A DNA stretch of 64,000 bases from Cercozoa sp. M6MM (Eukaryota; Endomyxa: Ascetosporea), in the NCBI GenBank assembly GCA_040357565.1, contig JBDODJ010000021.1, one strand, 5' to 3'. Every line of letters starts with the position of its first letter. The stretch's first letter is position 1. Shown one piece after another: positions 24,767 to 34,510 of the stretch. A program made the translations under genes and the position numbers. The notes under the pieces were generated by a model that worked only from the letters and a program-made list of their open reading frames with translations, had not been told where the DNA came from and did no database searches.

Positions 24767-26560
24767 CACACACACGTGCTACCTTAGTGAGCGCCTGCGG
24801 CAGTTGCGTGCGCTGCAGCATGAGTGCCAATGTCTTGGCTACACACAGGTCAGGATCAATGGTCAGGATCAACGGGTTAGGGACGGGTAGGTATCAACGG
24901 GAGCACCAGGCAGCGAGCCGAGCTGACGCACTAGCATGCTTGTGAGTAGCGTGGCATCGCGCACGACATCGCTCGGTGCCTGCAGCGGCACGGCGTGCCA
25001 CAGCGCCTGCAGCAGCACGCCGCACGACTCGCTCGACAGCGACACGAAGCGACATAAGTCGGCCGTCACACTCATGCCGGCGTTCAGCAGATCATCGCAT
25101 GTTGGCCTGCAGCACTCCCCACATGAAATAAAAGATCACAAAACACAGTGCCTTAGAAGCAGTACACGCGCGGCACGAGCCGGCACTCCTTAAAGGCGTT
25201 GAGCGCCGTCTCTTGCAGCACCGGAAACACCGTCTGTAGCGACTGTGAGCCCTTCTGTCTCGCCTACAATCAAGGGAAACAATAAAGTTGCAAACTACTT
25301 TTAAAAGGTCACAAAAAGCCAGACGACCAAGCCTACCATGTGCAGCGTTAGCGTGGCCAAATGCATCAACAGACAACATTGGCTCTGACGCGAATAACGC
25401 GGAGCCGACAGACCGCGTTTCTTCTGCAGACGACGATCGATACGAACGCCCTTGACACAGAGCGATGCCACGTGCCGCAGCATCGTCGGGTCATCCAAAC
25501 AACGGTTTGCCAGCGTCTGTCGCGCTAGTCCGCCTCCTGTCGACACACAAAGTTGGGTCGTCAGGGAAAAACAAGAAAACAACAACGTAACGTAACACTA
25601 CACGCGTGGAGAAACGCACCAGACAAGTTCTTAAGCAGCAAGTTCCATTTCGGGTCCTCCAGACGCGTCAATTTCGCCAGTCGGCCAAAAACCTGCACGG
25701 CAATTTTAACTTTCGGATTTGTGTGGAAGCGGCGTGGGTCCGAACAAGATACTGTACCGGCTCATCATGCACCGGCAGAGCCGACGACAGCAAAGCCTCA
25801 CTGTTGAAACGATGCACATCGAATCGGCGCAGCAAGTGTTCCACGCATTGGTGTGCCGACTGCAGCCACACGGTATTTTGCAAACGTTATTTTGCAAATG
25901 GACTGGTCATATTTTACGGGGACGGGAGTGTATACCAAGGTGCGCCAATGCGGCGCCAGCAGCGACAGGAACTCATCTACTTTCTCGTTGAACGACTTCA
26001 CTGTGGCCTGCACAAGAGTTTTTGGTCGGAGAGAATAAAGGCAGACAAAGAAGCACATACCGCCTTCGCGTGCAAGCGATCAAACTTGGCCAACTCGCCG
26101 TCTGCAGTTTGTGTTTATATTAAAAAAACAGCGGTGTTGCCTGAAACTACCTTTGCCCGTGCCAAACAAAGAGTTCTTGTATCGAGCGAATCGCGGATCT
26201 AAAATCAAATAACATTGACCAACTAAACAACGTGCAAACCCAAAAAGATCGAGACGGTACCGACACTGCCGAGTTCGGTGAGTCCATTCCATGCTTGGTT
26301 CAGAATCTCCATGTCGTCCATGCTGCACACGAGCCAAAATTCTTTGGTCACTCGAAAACAACATTAAGTTTCGGTACCGATCGGCCACCTTCGGATCGTA
26401 CAACAATGAGACATTGCGTCTGCACACAAAAAGAAAGCGATCGTCCACGTAGTTGTTCCCACATTGTCCACCGGGAAACTACCGAACGCGGAAGCGACCG
26501 CCGTCGCGTCCACCGTGCACGACGCGCGCTGTGCCGGAGCTGCCCAAGATGATCAGTCAT
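15328..26560 (-). CDS. HEATR1: UTP10/HEATR1, U3 snoRNP and SSU processome HEAT-repeat protein
   Basis: UTP10 is a very large HEAT-repeat subunit of the t-UTP complex, needed for rRNA transcription and 18S pre-rRNA processing in the nucleolus. The N-terminus reads MTDHLGQLRHSARR (26560), then RNVSLLYDPKVADR, DPRFARYKNSLFG and HLLRRFDVHRFNSEALL. These match the conserved UTP10 start (SLLFDP.EAA, DPRFA.FE, L.WL..RF.VH..N...L). Helical HEAT pairs continue throughout. The C-terminus has VRTLARSLQELFLPVAPLVL (16569-16636), an acidic SEESDEEDEKQDE segment (16350-16400), and LPLLPETTPALAELLEHRD before the stop, as in HEATR1. It is split into several dozen exons of about 100-250 bp. Many introns hold GGGGTAAA arrays (C-rich on the coding strand), microsatellites or gaps. 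Internal exon boundaries were not all resolved, and a gap at 21198-21297 lies in an intron. Confidence 0.88.
15909..15946. repeat. (ATTC)n tetranucleotide microsatellite
   Basis: Nine consecutive CATT/ATTC units inside a UTP10 intron or at an exon edge. Confidence 0.95.
17654..17769. repeat. (GT)n microsatellite with 10-base gap
   Basis: GT run interrupted by N at 17713-17722, within a UTP10 intron whose minus-strand donor is GTACC at the right edge. Confidence 0.95.
17948..18076. repeat. AC/AT-rich microsatellite
   Basis: Mixed ACAT/ACACAC repeats ending in TATATATAG within a UTP10 intron. Confidence 0.9.
21160..21345. repeat. G-rich array around a 100-base gap
   Basis: GGGGGGTAAAGG runs flank N at 21198-21297. 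The minus-strand donor next to it reads GTAGTTTTGCCCC, the usual start of these array introns. Confidence 0.9.
22151..22206. repeat. Tandem 7-bp repeat (ACACTAG)x8
   Basis: Eight exact copies of ACACTAG in a UTP10 intron. Confidence 0.97.
24694..24776. repeat. (AC)n microsatellite
   Basis: CA run with one CG interruption in a UTP10 intron. Confidence 0.95.
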
Positions 26561-27072
26561 CTTTACACAACAAAAAACATGACATTGCAAAAACTCATAC
26601 CCAGCAGCAGCGGCGTCATTCGCCAGGCGCTACAGTCAATCACAAAATCATTGATTGGGCTCAACACAGAGTGCTCAATCAGTGCGCGCAGCACGCTGCA
26701 GCGCCAGGGCACGCGAGGGGCGCCAATCGCCACCCCACAGCGCTCCCCACAGAAAAAAACACAGATCATACCGTAACCTGGCGAGTGAGTTCTGATGACA
26801 TGCGCTCGTATGAAACCGCACGTGAAGATGGCACTCGGTCGCAGCAAGCGTGTGGCTATCGTATTCTGATGATTGAAACAATGAGGCGAAATGAGCCCAC
26901 AGCCACAGGGCCACAGTTTTCAGAGCCGATCGCTTTCAGCACCCCTTAGCCACGACGCACGGCCAACCACGCGTGTGTCTGCCCTGTGGCATCTGTGGTG
27001 GTGCAGAACATAGACGCACAATGTGGTAGATCATTTTCCCACAATGTTGGGCGTTGTCTATTTGCGTGTGGC
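26561..27072. other. Divergent region between UTP10 and uS12m
   Basis: About 510 bp between two divergent starts. A 95-codon minus frame (26563-26847) and a plus frame (26464-26949) overlap here, but neither resembles a known family or shows a clear splice pattern. It likely holds both promoters and 5' UTRs; co-regulation of two ribosome-related genes is possible but unproven. Confidence 0.4.
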
Positions 27073-27606
27073 ATGTGCAGGGCCGCGAGACTAACGCGGC
27101 AATTGCGTCCCAGCGCGTTCGCGGGCTCAATGATGTCGATGCCGTCGATGTCGGTGCCGCAGATGCGATTCCGATCGCTCAAGTACTCAGTGAAAAAGGG
27201 CAAGCCGCGCAAGAAGGGTACCCCTCGCTGCTTTGTCGCTTTGCTTCGTATTTTATGATTTTCGTCTGGGCCTGCAGGCATCACGTCGAACGCGCCGGAT
27301 TTCTACGGCGCGCCCTTCCGAAAGGGCACGGTGCTCAAGGTGACGGTCATGTCGCCCAAGAAGCCGAACTCGGGTAACCGCAAGGTGTGCCGTGTGCGTC
27401 TCAACTACAAGCAAGCCGAGGTGTGGGCCTACATTCCTGGCCAAGGACATAACCTCCAGCAACACAGCATCGTGCTGCTGCGTGGTAACGGTCCCGCTGA
27501 TGTGCCCGGTGTGCGTTACTCGGTCGTGCGTGGCGCCTACGACTGCGCCGGTGTCAAGGGCCGCAAGACCAAGCGATCCAAGTACGGTACCCCCAAGGGC
27601 GGCTAA
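27073..27606 (+). CDS. MRPS12: Mitochondrial ribosomal protein uS12m
   Basis: uS12 lines the decoding centre of the small ribosomal subunit. Two exons (27073-27217, 27278-27606) join to 157 residues. The first encodes a basic amphipathic presequence ([18 protein letters not shown]) typical of mitochondrial import. The second has the bacterial-type blocks [18 protein letters not shown], the [14 protein letters not shown] loop, [20 protein letters not shown] and a C-terminal [10 protein letters not shown]. The PNS and GHNLQ loops that contact the decoding site are intact. It is bacterial-type rather than cytosolic uS12 (RPS23), which lacks GHNLQ.HS and ends differently. The intron begins GTACC. 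The region between presequence and PKKPNS is slightly longer than in bacteria. Confidence 0.93.
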
Positions 27607-28013
27607 CTGAACACTCGGTCTTCAACTAGTTAAGTTAGCTCTCACTTGACGTCTGGTCATCTGCTGGGTAGTAGACCCGGATTGGCGGGGCGGCTCAATG
27701 GCGCACAATTGAAGACATACTGGCCAGCCCTGCGAACCTAGCAACACTCAACAGAATGCACCAAGGCACCAAGATCTCCTGGGACGAGGAACTGTCGAAG
27801 GACAACCAGCCTCCCAGCAGGCACTGGACCGAGAGGTCCACATAGACTAGGCCACCACTCATAGCAGTGGTGGCCCTAAGTCTATGTCCGTTTGTGTTTT
27901 TGTTTTTATCGAGTGGAGAGACGGGAGGACGACGACGGGACGACCCGACGCCGCCTGTGACGCCTCTCTACTTGTAGCCCGCTACCTGCACCAACCATGA
28001 AGTCGACTTCGGT
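27607..28013. other. Intergenic repeat-rich region
   Basis: Sequence after uS12m with a perfect-stem hairpin at 27841-27886 and a 20-bp direct repeat (GCACCAACCATGAAGTCGAC, 27988-28007) that recurs at 28163-28182. No supported gene. Confidence 0.5.
27841..27886. repeat. Strong hairpin, possible 3'-end or element terminus
   Basis: CATAGAC-TA-GGCCACCACT (27841-27859) pairs with AGTGGTGGCC-CTAA-GTCTATG (27866-27886) around a six-base loop. A T-rich tract follows immediately. It could be a termination or 3'-processing signal, or the end of a mobile element. Confidence 0.6.
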
Positions 28014-28235
28014 GTTAGTTAGTTGAGTCTTTTAGGAAACCAACTATGTAGTTCCCCTGCACCAGTCTGGGGTGGGTCACAAGAGCATGGCCGTGTCTAC
28101 CGCCCGCTTAGGGTAGGACCATACAACTCCCCTTTTGACGTTCCCCAGACACCGAAGTCGACGCACCAACCATGAAGTCGACGGACTGGTGCAGGGGAAC
28201 TCCATACTTGGTCCCAGAAGACTCAACTAACTAAC
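28014..28235. mobile_element. Foldback/MITE-like element with about 53-bp terminal inverted repeats
   Basis: The left arm 28014-28067 begins GTTAGTTAGTTGAGTCTT and the right arm 28184-28235 ends AAGACTCAACTAACTAAC. The arms pair along their length with a few mismatches. There is no open frame in the 115-bp centre, so it would be non-autonomous. Bases 28018-28100 recur at 56445-56525 with about one mismatch. Confidence 0.65.
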
Positions 28236-28532
28236 TGGCGGGGCGGTTGTGAAAATCCAACCGTTATGCGGTACTCAGTTTCCTTGACGGACCTAATATT
28301 TGCTCTTGGGTGTCTGGTATGTTTAGGTAGATACTGTAAATTTACTCTCCTGGGAGTATCGTTTTTAACTATTTTGACGAGAGGGATTTCCCCAAACACG
28401 CGCCGCCAATCCGGGACAAATCCAATGCATGGCATGGCAGTCACTCAACGGTTCATGGTGACAAGTTGCCTGCTGCATCGGGTCGAGCCAACACGAACTG
28501 CGACGCCGTGAATGTGCCTTCGGTTTACCAGT

Positions 28533-29594
28533 TCATGTGTGAATTGAATGTAATCGAACTGCCAGGTATCAAACTTACCCATCGAGCCGGCATCAAGCGT
28601 CACTTTGCGTTGTTTGCGCACCTGCAGGCCGGTGCCCTATCGTATACGTGTTGACAAATGTTGGCAACTCATGCTGATAACTGAAACATGCAAAGAGCAC
28701 AGTACCTTAAACAGAGCGTGCACAGTATCGGTATTTCCGCCCCGTCCTGGCATCTCGGGCATGTCGATCAACTCCAAAAACAACGTGCCTACGTATGTCG
28801 CTTAATGTAATAAAAGTTATCTATACAGTAAGTTATTGATGCTAAAAGCAAATCGTGCTGTTATACCTTCCGGCGAAAGCAGGCGCAACAAATGTGCGAC
28901 GTAGTCTGCACGGTACTGTTCTGGCACGGCGTTGAGTGCTCCTCTTCTCAAAATCAGTCAAAGTCCACAAATATAAAAATAAAACGTTGACTGTACCGGT
29001 CATAGATGTAATCGATGGTCTGATCGTCTGTGACTCGTTGTGCCAGCACATCGCCCTGTGTCACGATCAAAGTGGCACCTCCCTGTCCGTTAAACTTATA
29101 TATACATGAGTGTATCTATAAATAGTACACTGAAAGTCAGGATTGTACCTTTTCGAGAGTGATTACCCTCTCAGCACGCTCGTTCGACGACTCGTTTTTC
29201 ACGACGAAACCGTCGTCGGAGAAGCGTTTAATGACGCTGTCGACTCCGAGAGTCGAGTACTCCACCGCATATACTGCGGAATCGGCAACTGCGAGGGTCT
29301 CTAGCGAGTGCGAAGCGCCGCACATGGGCACATAAGCCTTGGCAATCCGGCCGTCCGGCTTCGACCATGTGATCTAAGCAGCTAACTCTCTCACTGCACT
29401 GGAGTTATGGGAGGGGGGTTCGCAGATAGTTTTACGTTCGCATCAGCATCTTCAAAGTCATGCCAGGTGGCGTTGCCATCTAACAACAGCAACCAAACTC
29501 GAGATCCTTTCATTTTTCAATTCAAACCAAACAAATCAACGAACAAGCAACCTTCCCAACACTTGTCCCAACCGCACAGCTCTTCAGAGTCCAT
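28533..29594 (-). CDS. TPMT-family SAM-dependent methyltransferase
   Basis: The family methylates thiopurines, halides, thiols or similar small nucleophiles using S-adenosylmethionine. Exons join from MDSEELCGWDKCWEDGNATW (29594), which is the conserved W..RW..G.T.WH opening. Next is motif I-like AYVPMCGASHSLETLA with VYAVEYSTLGV (29330-29240). Further right-to-left come the DVLAQRV strand, the IDYIYDRGALNAVPEQYR block (matching FD.IYDRGAL.A..P..R), then HLLRLLSPEGTLFLELIDM and MPGRGG (MPGPP in the family). The last exons read VRKQRKVTLDAGSM and end RLHSIHT. The C-terminus is shorter than usual, so the final exon choice is uncertain. The intron donor at 29544 is GTTGC, an unusual one. The substrate cannot be inferred. 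Confidence 0.8.
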
Positions 29595-29878
29595 TTATGC
29601 GCTCGTTTCACACTTAGTGCGCAGGTGAGGGTTCAAAACCTCAAAGAAGACTCCAGAGACCCAGCAGAGATCACAAAAATTCGGCTCCGGGCCACCTGCA
29701 GTCCGCGGTTTTGTCCGGAAAAACGCCCGTTTTGGAATCAGGCTCACGCTATCACAATTCACTCACGCAATTGGACTCCGGGGGGTGTGCCTATACAAAG
29801 ATAGACGTGGCGGCCGCGCGAGACGTAGCGTGAGACAAACCGAGGAACTCTTTTTTGTGACTGGAGAAAAACCCTGCA
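29595..29878. other. Divergent promoter region
   Basis: 284 bp between the TPMT-family and RGG-protein start codons. No reading frame of note. TATACAAAG at about 29791 may be a TATA-like element for the plus-strand gene. Confidence 0.35.
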
Positions 29879-31244
29879 ATGGCGCTGCTAGTGACGCTTG
29901 AAGATTTGATCAGCGATGAGGTAAGCTTCTTGGAATCATTGTGCGCTTGTTCGCGGCGTATTCAACAGATTGTCGATATGATATTTGTGGCCACACAGAT
30001 GTTGAACATGGATTTGGACGCCGAGATGGATTTCTCCGTTTTCCCGGGTACACAGGTGTCCACGCGTGTCCGCTTTTGTCCTTAAGTTTGTTTGTGTATG
30101 CGTAGAGTGGGCCAAGCGCACTCCTTCCACCGTGGCGAAGCGTCTGGAAGCGCAGCGTGCCTCGCATCTGCAGAAGCTTAACCCGAACATGAAGATCACT
30201 CCGCGTGCCAACTTGAATTCGGTACGTTGGCTTTCTCTTGTTGTTGTTTTTTGTGTGGTCTGTGCTAACACATGTTAACTTTTTGTGTAGAAGGTGCGTC
30301 CCGCGAACTTTGCTGCCGCTTTGGTAAAACCATTTAATTAATTTTAATCATAATATTTTTATTGATGTTGAATCATTGCCGCAGAGTGCATCAAACTCGG
30401 CCGCCAACTCTGCTGCCAACTCGGCAGTCAACAGCGATAACGAGGAGGAGGACGTTACCCCTGTATTCTTTGTGTTAACAACTAGTCAATCGGTAAAATT
30501 GTATTCTTTTCTGCGCAGAAGAAGCCGATGAAGTTCTCGCAGATGATGAAGAAGCCTGCTGCCGTAAAACAGCGTTTCTTGTGTCTACCAACACTGACTT
30601 TGTTTGTTTTTTACCGAAGCGTACGACGGCCGCGCAGACCAGCGAGCCGCGATCACGCGGTACGCCCAAGAAGGAGCGCAAAGAGCCCGAGCCGGAAGAG
30701 GAGGCTCCGATCACTCCGATCACTCTGCACTTTGTCCACGGCGAAGTCGACGTCAAGATCAAGCTGCCCGACGATTTGTACCAGGGCGGCGCCGACAATT
30801 TTGTCGGCGACTACCAATTCAATGTACCTGTTCTCTTTTCTATTTTTGTATTTGGCGTGCTAACAAGATACCCTTGCAACACCTAGAACGCTGCGGCTCG
30901 TGGCTACTCGTCGGAATGCATCCAGGCCATGGTCGAGCAGATCGCTGAGGCTATCAAGGACCGCAAGCCCGTGATTTTTGTCTCTCAATTTCGGATTTTA
31001 ACCTAAACGACCTTGTTTTGTGTGCAGAGGAAAGTCAGCAAGTCCTCGAAGAAGAAGAATGATCGCAAGGGCGGTGGCTCTCGCTCGCGAACGTAGGCTT
31101 TTTTTTTGCTTGCGACCCCTTATTAATTTAAACGATTTTTTACTTTCTTTGTGTTTGCGCAGTGGAGGTCGTGGCGGCGGCTCGTCGCGCTCGCGTCGTG
31201 GTGGCCGTTCCACTGGCCAGCGTCGTAACGATCGACGGTGGTAG
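29879..31244 (+). CDS. RGG-tailed putative RNA-binding protein
   Basis: No family recognised. About ten small exons, nearly all in phase 0, give roughly 310 residues. The start MALLVTLEDLISDE is followed by MDLDAEMDFSVFPG, a helical EWAKRTPSTVAKRLEAQRAS block, and low-complexity SASNSAANSAANSAVNS. Then come an acidic patch, KKPMKFSQMMKKP, and a compact domain with ITLHFVHGEVDVKIKLPDDL and YSSECIQAMVEQIAEAIKDR (30720-30970). The tail is KKKNDRKGGGSRSR then GGRGGGSSRSRRGGRSTG, a classic RGG/RS-type RNA-binding tail. Its length (10 exons in 1.36 kb) and consistent GTA/AG introns argue it is real. A nuclear or nucleolar RNA-binding role is inferred only from composition. Confidence 0.65.
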
Positions 31245-31397
31245 ATGCCATCAAAGCCCCCGTTTCTCTCATATGCCGCCTGCCCGTCTTTAGACTCACA
31301 TGCAAGCACAAACGCTCGTTGGTGCTGGCAGTGTTAATTATCTCGGTCTTTAAGGAACCAACCGCGCAGATTTACCCGGCCAGTTGAGCCACGGATT

Positions 31398-34347
31398 TTA
31401 CTGTTGGCCCGGCTTGAGCACGTCGTCGATGCGGAGGATCATCTTGACGACCTGTGTGGCCAGCAACAACTGCTGCTGCTTGCCGATCAGCGTCTCGAAC
31501 ACGAGCTGCTCCTTCATGTCCTGCGTGCCGGCGCCGACGCAGTCGATGCCAGTCTGTTCAACCCAACAGAAAAGCTCAAAAGGGTCAAAGGTTAGGGTCA
31601 AAAACGTACGCGCGGATTGCCAGTCTTCAACTGCAGCTTGCGCAGCTCGCTGAGTGATTCAATTGGCGACAGACCCGAGTTGTTCGCCAGCGCCTGTGCA
31701 GACTCGAAGGGTAAGGGTAAAAGATAGTGGGGGGGGGGGTAAACTACCATCGGCGTGGCCTCCAGTGCTCTCGCGAACCCGCGCACGGCGTACTGTGATA
31801 GGGGTAAAGGGGCTTAAAGGGGGCTTAAAGGGGTATAACAGTGTAGTGTACTATAACAGTGTACCTGTTCCAAACCGGTCAAAGAATCGGCCGACTCGTC
31901 AATCGCAAGTGCACACGCCACCTACAAACAAAAGATTAGGGGGGGGGGGGTAAGGGGGGGGGGGGGGGGGGCGGGGGTAAACCTCAGCCGAGCCGCCGCC
32001 GTAGACGATGCGATTGTCGCGAATGAGGTTGCGCGCCACGCACATGGCGTCATGCAACGAGCGCTTCGCCTCGGCCACAATCATCTGGTTGCCACCGCGC
32101 ACCAGCTGTCCGGGAGGTGAAAGAATAAAAGCAGATAAGAAGATTGGGGATCAGGCAAGTGTACCACAGTGATGGCCTTGCTGTTGGGCACGTCCTCGAC
32201 GACGATGGAGGAGTCACCTTGTGTGCCCAGATCGATCTGACGCACGCGGCCTGCCGTGCCGAGTTTCGCCTCGTCCAGGTCTTGCGGCCGCGGCACGATG
32301 CGCGCGTTCGTCGCAATGGCGAGTCTGCAGGGTATGCAATCAAAGGGGAGAGGAAATTAAAGGGAGGCAATTAAAGGGGAGGCCATTAAAGGGGAGGGTA
32401 GAAGGTAAGAAGGGTGGGTACAGTTCCATGTCGACACCCGACACCCAGCGTACAGCTGGCAGACCGTTCTGCAACAGCAGGTGGTTCGCCTCGTCATCGA
32501 AACTATGTGCAGACGGGTAAAAAGTGAGGGGTATGGGGGTAAGGGTAAAGGGGTAAGGGCAAAGTGCAAAGTGCAAAGGACAAAGGGCAAAGGGTAAAGA
32601 GGGTGTGTACCCCCACTGGCACAGGACGACGTTGGCGCCACTGTCCTTGCAGCGCTGCACCATGTCGACAAAGTACTGCTGCTCCATCTGGTGCAGCTGC
32701 TCGTACTGCTCCGACGACTCGATGAAGAGACCCGTCTTGGTCTTGGGTCTCGGCGGCTCGAACGCAAAGTTCTGGGGCAAGGAGGTAAGGAGAAAAGCCA
32801 GAGGGGAGGTAAAAGCCTACCAGCAGAGCGATCTTGGCGTTGGCAACTTCGCGCGGCATCTGCGGGTGCGACCACGGCTTGCCGTCCAGCACAATGCCTT
32901 TGACAAGCGTCGTGTCTTCCAAACGGCCACCCACCTTGCCTTCGACCCTGTGTAGACACGCACACATGTCCAGTCAGATAGTACATTTGTACGGAAGCCT
33001 ACTTGATCATGTCAAAGTTGACGTCGCGGCGCTCCTGATCGGCCACGGCCAGAACGGCGTCCACGGCAATTTCGGCCTAGAGTACAAAATATATCAAATG
33101 TACGATACAAATACAAATGTACGTTACAATATGTACGGTATGTCCGGTACAATATGTACAGTACAATATGGACAGGGTACAATATGGACAGGGTACAATA
33201 TGGACAGGGTACCATCTGACGGTGGAAGCGGTTCACGATCTTGCTGGACAGCGTGGTCATGGCTGTCTTGATGAGCATCTCACGCGCCTCCTCCGGCTGC
33301 TCCAGCGACACCGGCACCGTATCGCTCACCTGGACAGGGAGTTACACAGGGGTGAAACAGTGAACGGGGGGGGGGAGGGTAGAGGGTGAACTACCTCAGC
33401 CAAACGGTTGACAGCGACGTCGCACGCCTGCTCGAAACCGTTGGCGATGCGCACCGGGTGGATGCCCTTATCCAACAGCTTGCTGGCCTGTTCATGTGTA
33501 GGTGTACATTTCAGATAGATGGCGTAGACGAGGAGAGTCAAGCCACCTCCTCAAGGAGAGCACCGGCAAGCACGACGACACCAGTGGTACCGTCGCCGAT
33601 CTCGTCGTCCTGCGACTTGGACAGCTCCACCATGAGCTGTGCCACCGGGTGCTCCACGTGCATCTCGTCCACGATCGTGGCACCTACACTTGCTTCTCAT
33701 ACACACAGACACACAGACACCACAGACACAGCAGACACGGGAACTGTACCATCGTTGGTGACAGTGACATCACCGTCGGGCGACACCAGCATCTTGTCCA
33801 GACCACGCGGGCCCAGCGACTACACACGCACACATGAACATGTACATACACACGCAACACGCTGAACAAGAAGCCACCGTGCGCAGAATGTTGGCCACCG
33901 AACGAGCCGCAAAAATGTTCGCCTTAAGCGCCTGATTGACACAGGAGGTATATATACCCTCATCCGCACCAACACGATTGTGGATGAACCCAAGTCTACC
34001 TGCATGCCCGTGAGACGCTCGCGTTTGTGCTGATCGCGCACCACGATGAATGGGTTGCCATTCTCATCCTGCAGAACACCATCGACATAAGCTGAAACTG
34101 AAAACGCACCAAAACACAGCATAAAACGAGAACACAAATGAGGACAAAAAGTGGCAAACAGAAACATTGGCAACAAGTGCAAGGTCGCTGCACAATCGCA
34201 GGTTCCGCACACGTTGCCAGGCCACACACTCAGTTGCACACGTGTTGCAGTCGCCCAGAGCGCTCGGCACGCTTGGAACGAGAAAAGCGAGAAAAAGCCT
34301 ACAAAGATGAGCTGGCCTGGGCCCATGCCGGTCTGCACTGCTGACAT
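31398..34347 (-). CDS. CCT5: T-complex protein 1 subunit epsilon (CCT5)
   Basis: One of eight paralogous subunits of the cytosolic chaperonin TRiC/CCT, which folds actin and tubulin. Exons span the whole subunit. The start is [15 protein letters not shown] joined to [20 protein letters not shown]. The ATPase motifs [19 protein letters not shown] and [19 protein letters not shown] (near 33600) are present, with the catalytic Asp of GDGTT intact. Then come the epsilon-specific [37 protein letters not shown], and [19 protein letters not shown] with [11 protein letters not shown]. The end is [20 protein letters not shown] and [16 protein letters not shown]5 is chosen over other subunits by the GIDC.G.GT.DMK..VIETLIGK block and the IDD..KPG terminus. 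Introns hold G-rich arrays and a GTACAATATGGACAG tandem repeat. Confidence 0.95.
33110..33212. repeat. Tandem GTACAATATGGACAGG-type repeat in a CCT5 intron
   Basis: Several imperfect copies of GGTACAATATGGACAG next to GTACAAATGT units. The last copy supplies the minus-strand GTAC donor at the intron edge. Confidence 0.85.
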
Positions 34348-34510
34348 TGCTGTCGGAATACACTAACGCCGCCTGAGCACTGCAAAAGTCTTTCCTGCGG
34401 TGGGGACACACTGGTTGGGAAATACAGAATTCCCACTTGAGACAAATACGAAAATTGTTTGTCGATAAAATACTTCTAGATTCTTTCCATTCTAGGGCAC
34501 GTTGGCAGGT

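Noticed and set aside
27331-27606. Cytosolic ribosomal protein uS12 (RPS23)
   Set aside because: [19 protein letters not shown] and the presequence indicate the bacterial-type mitochondrial protein.
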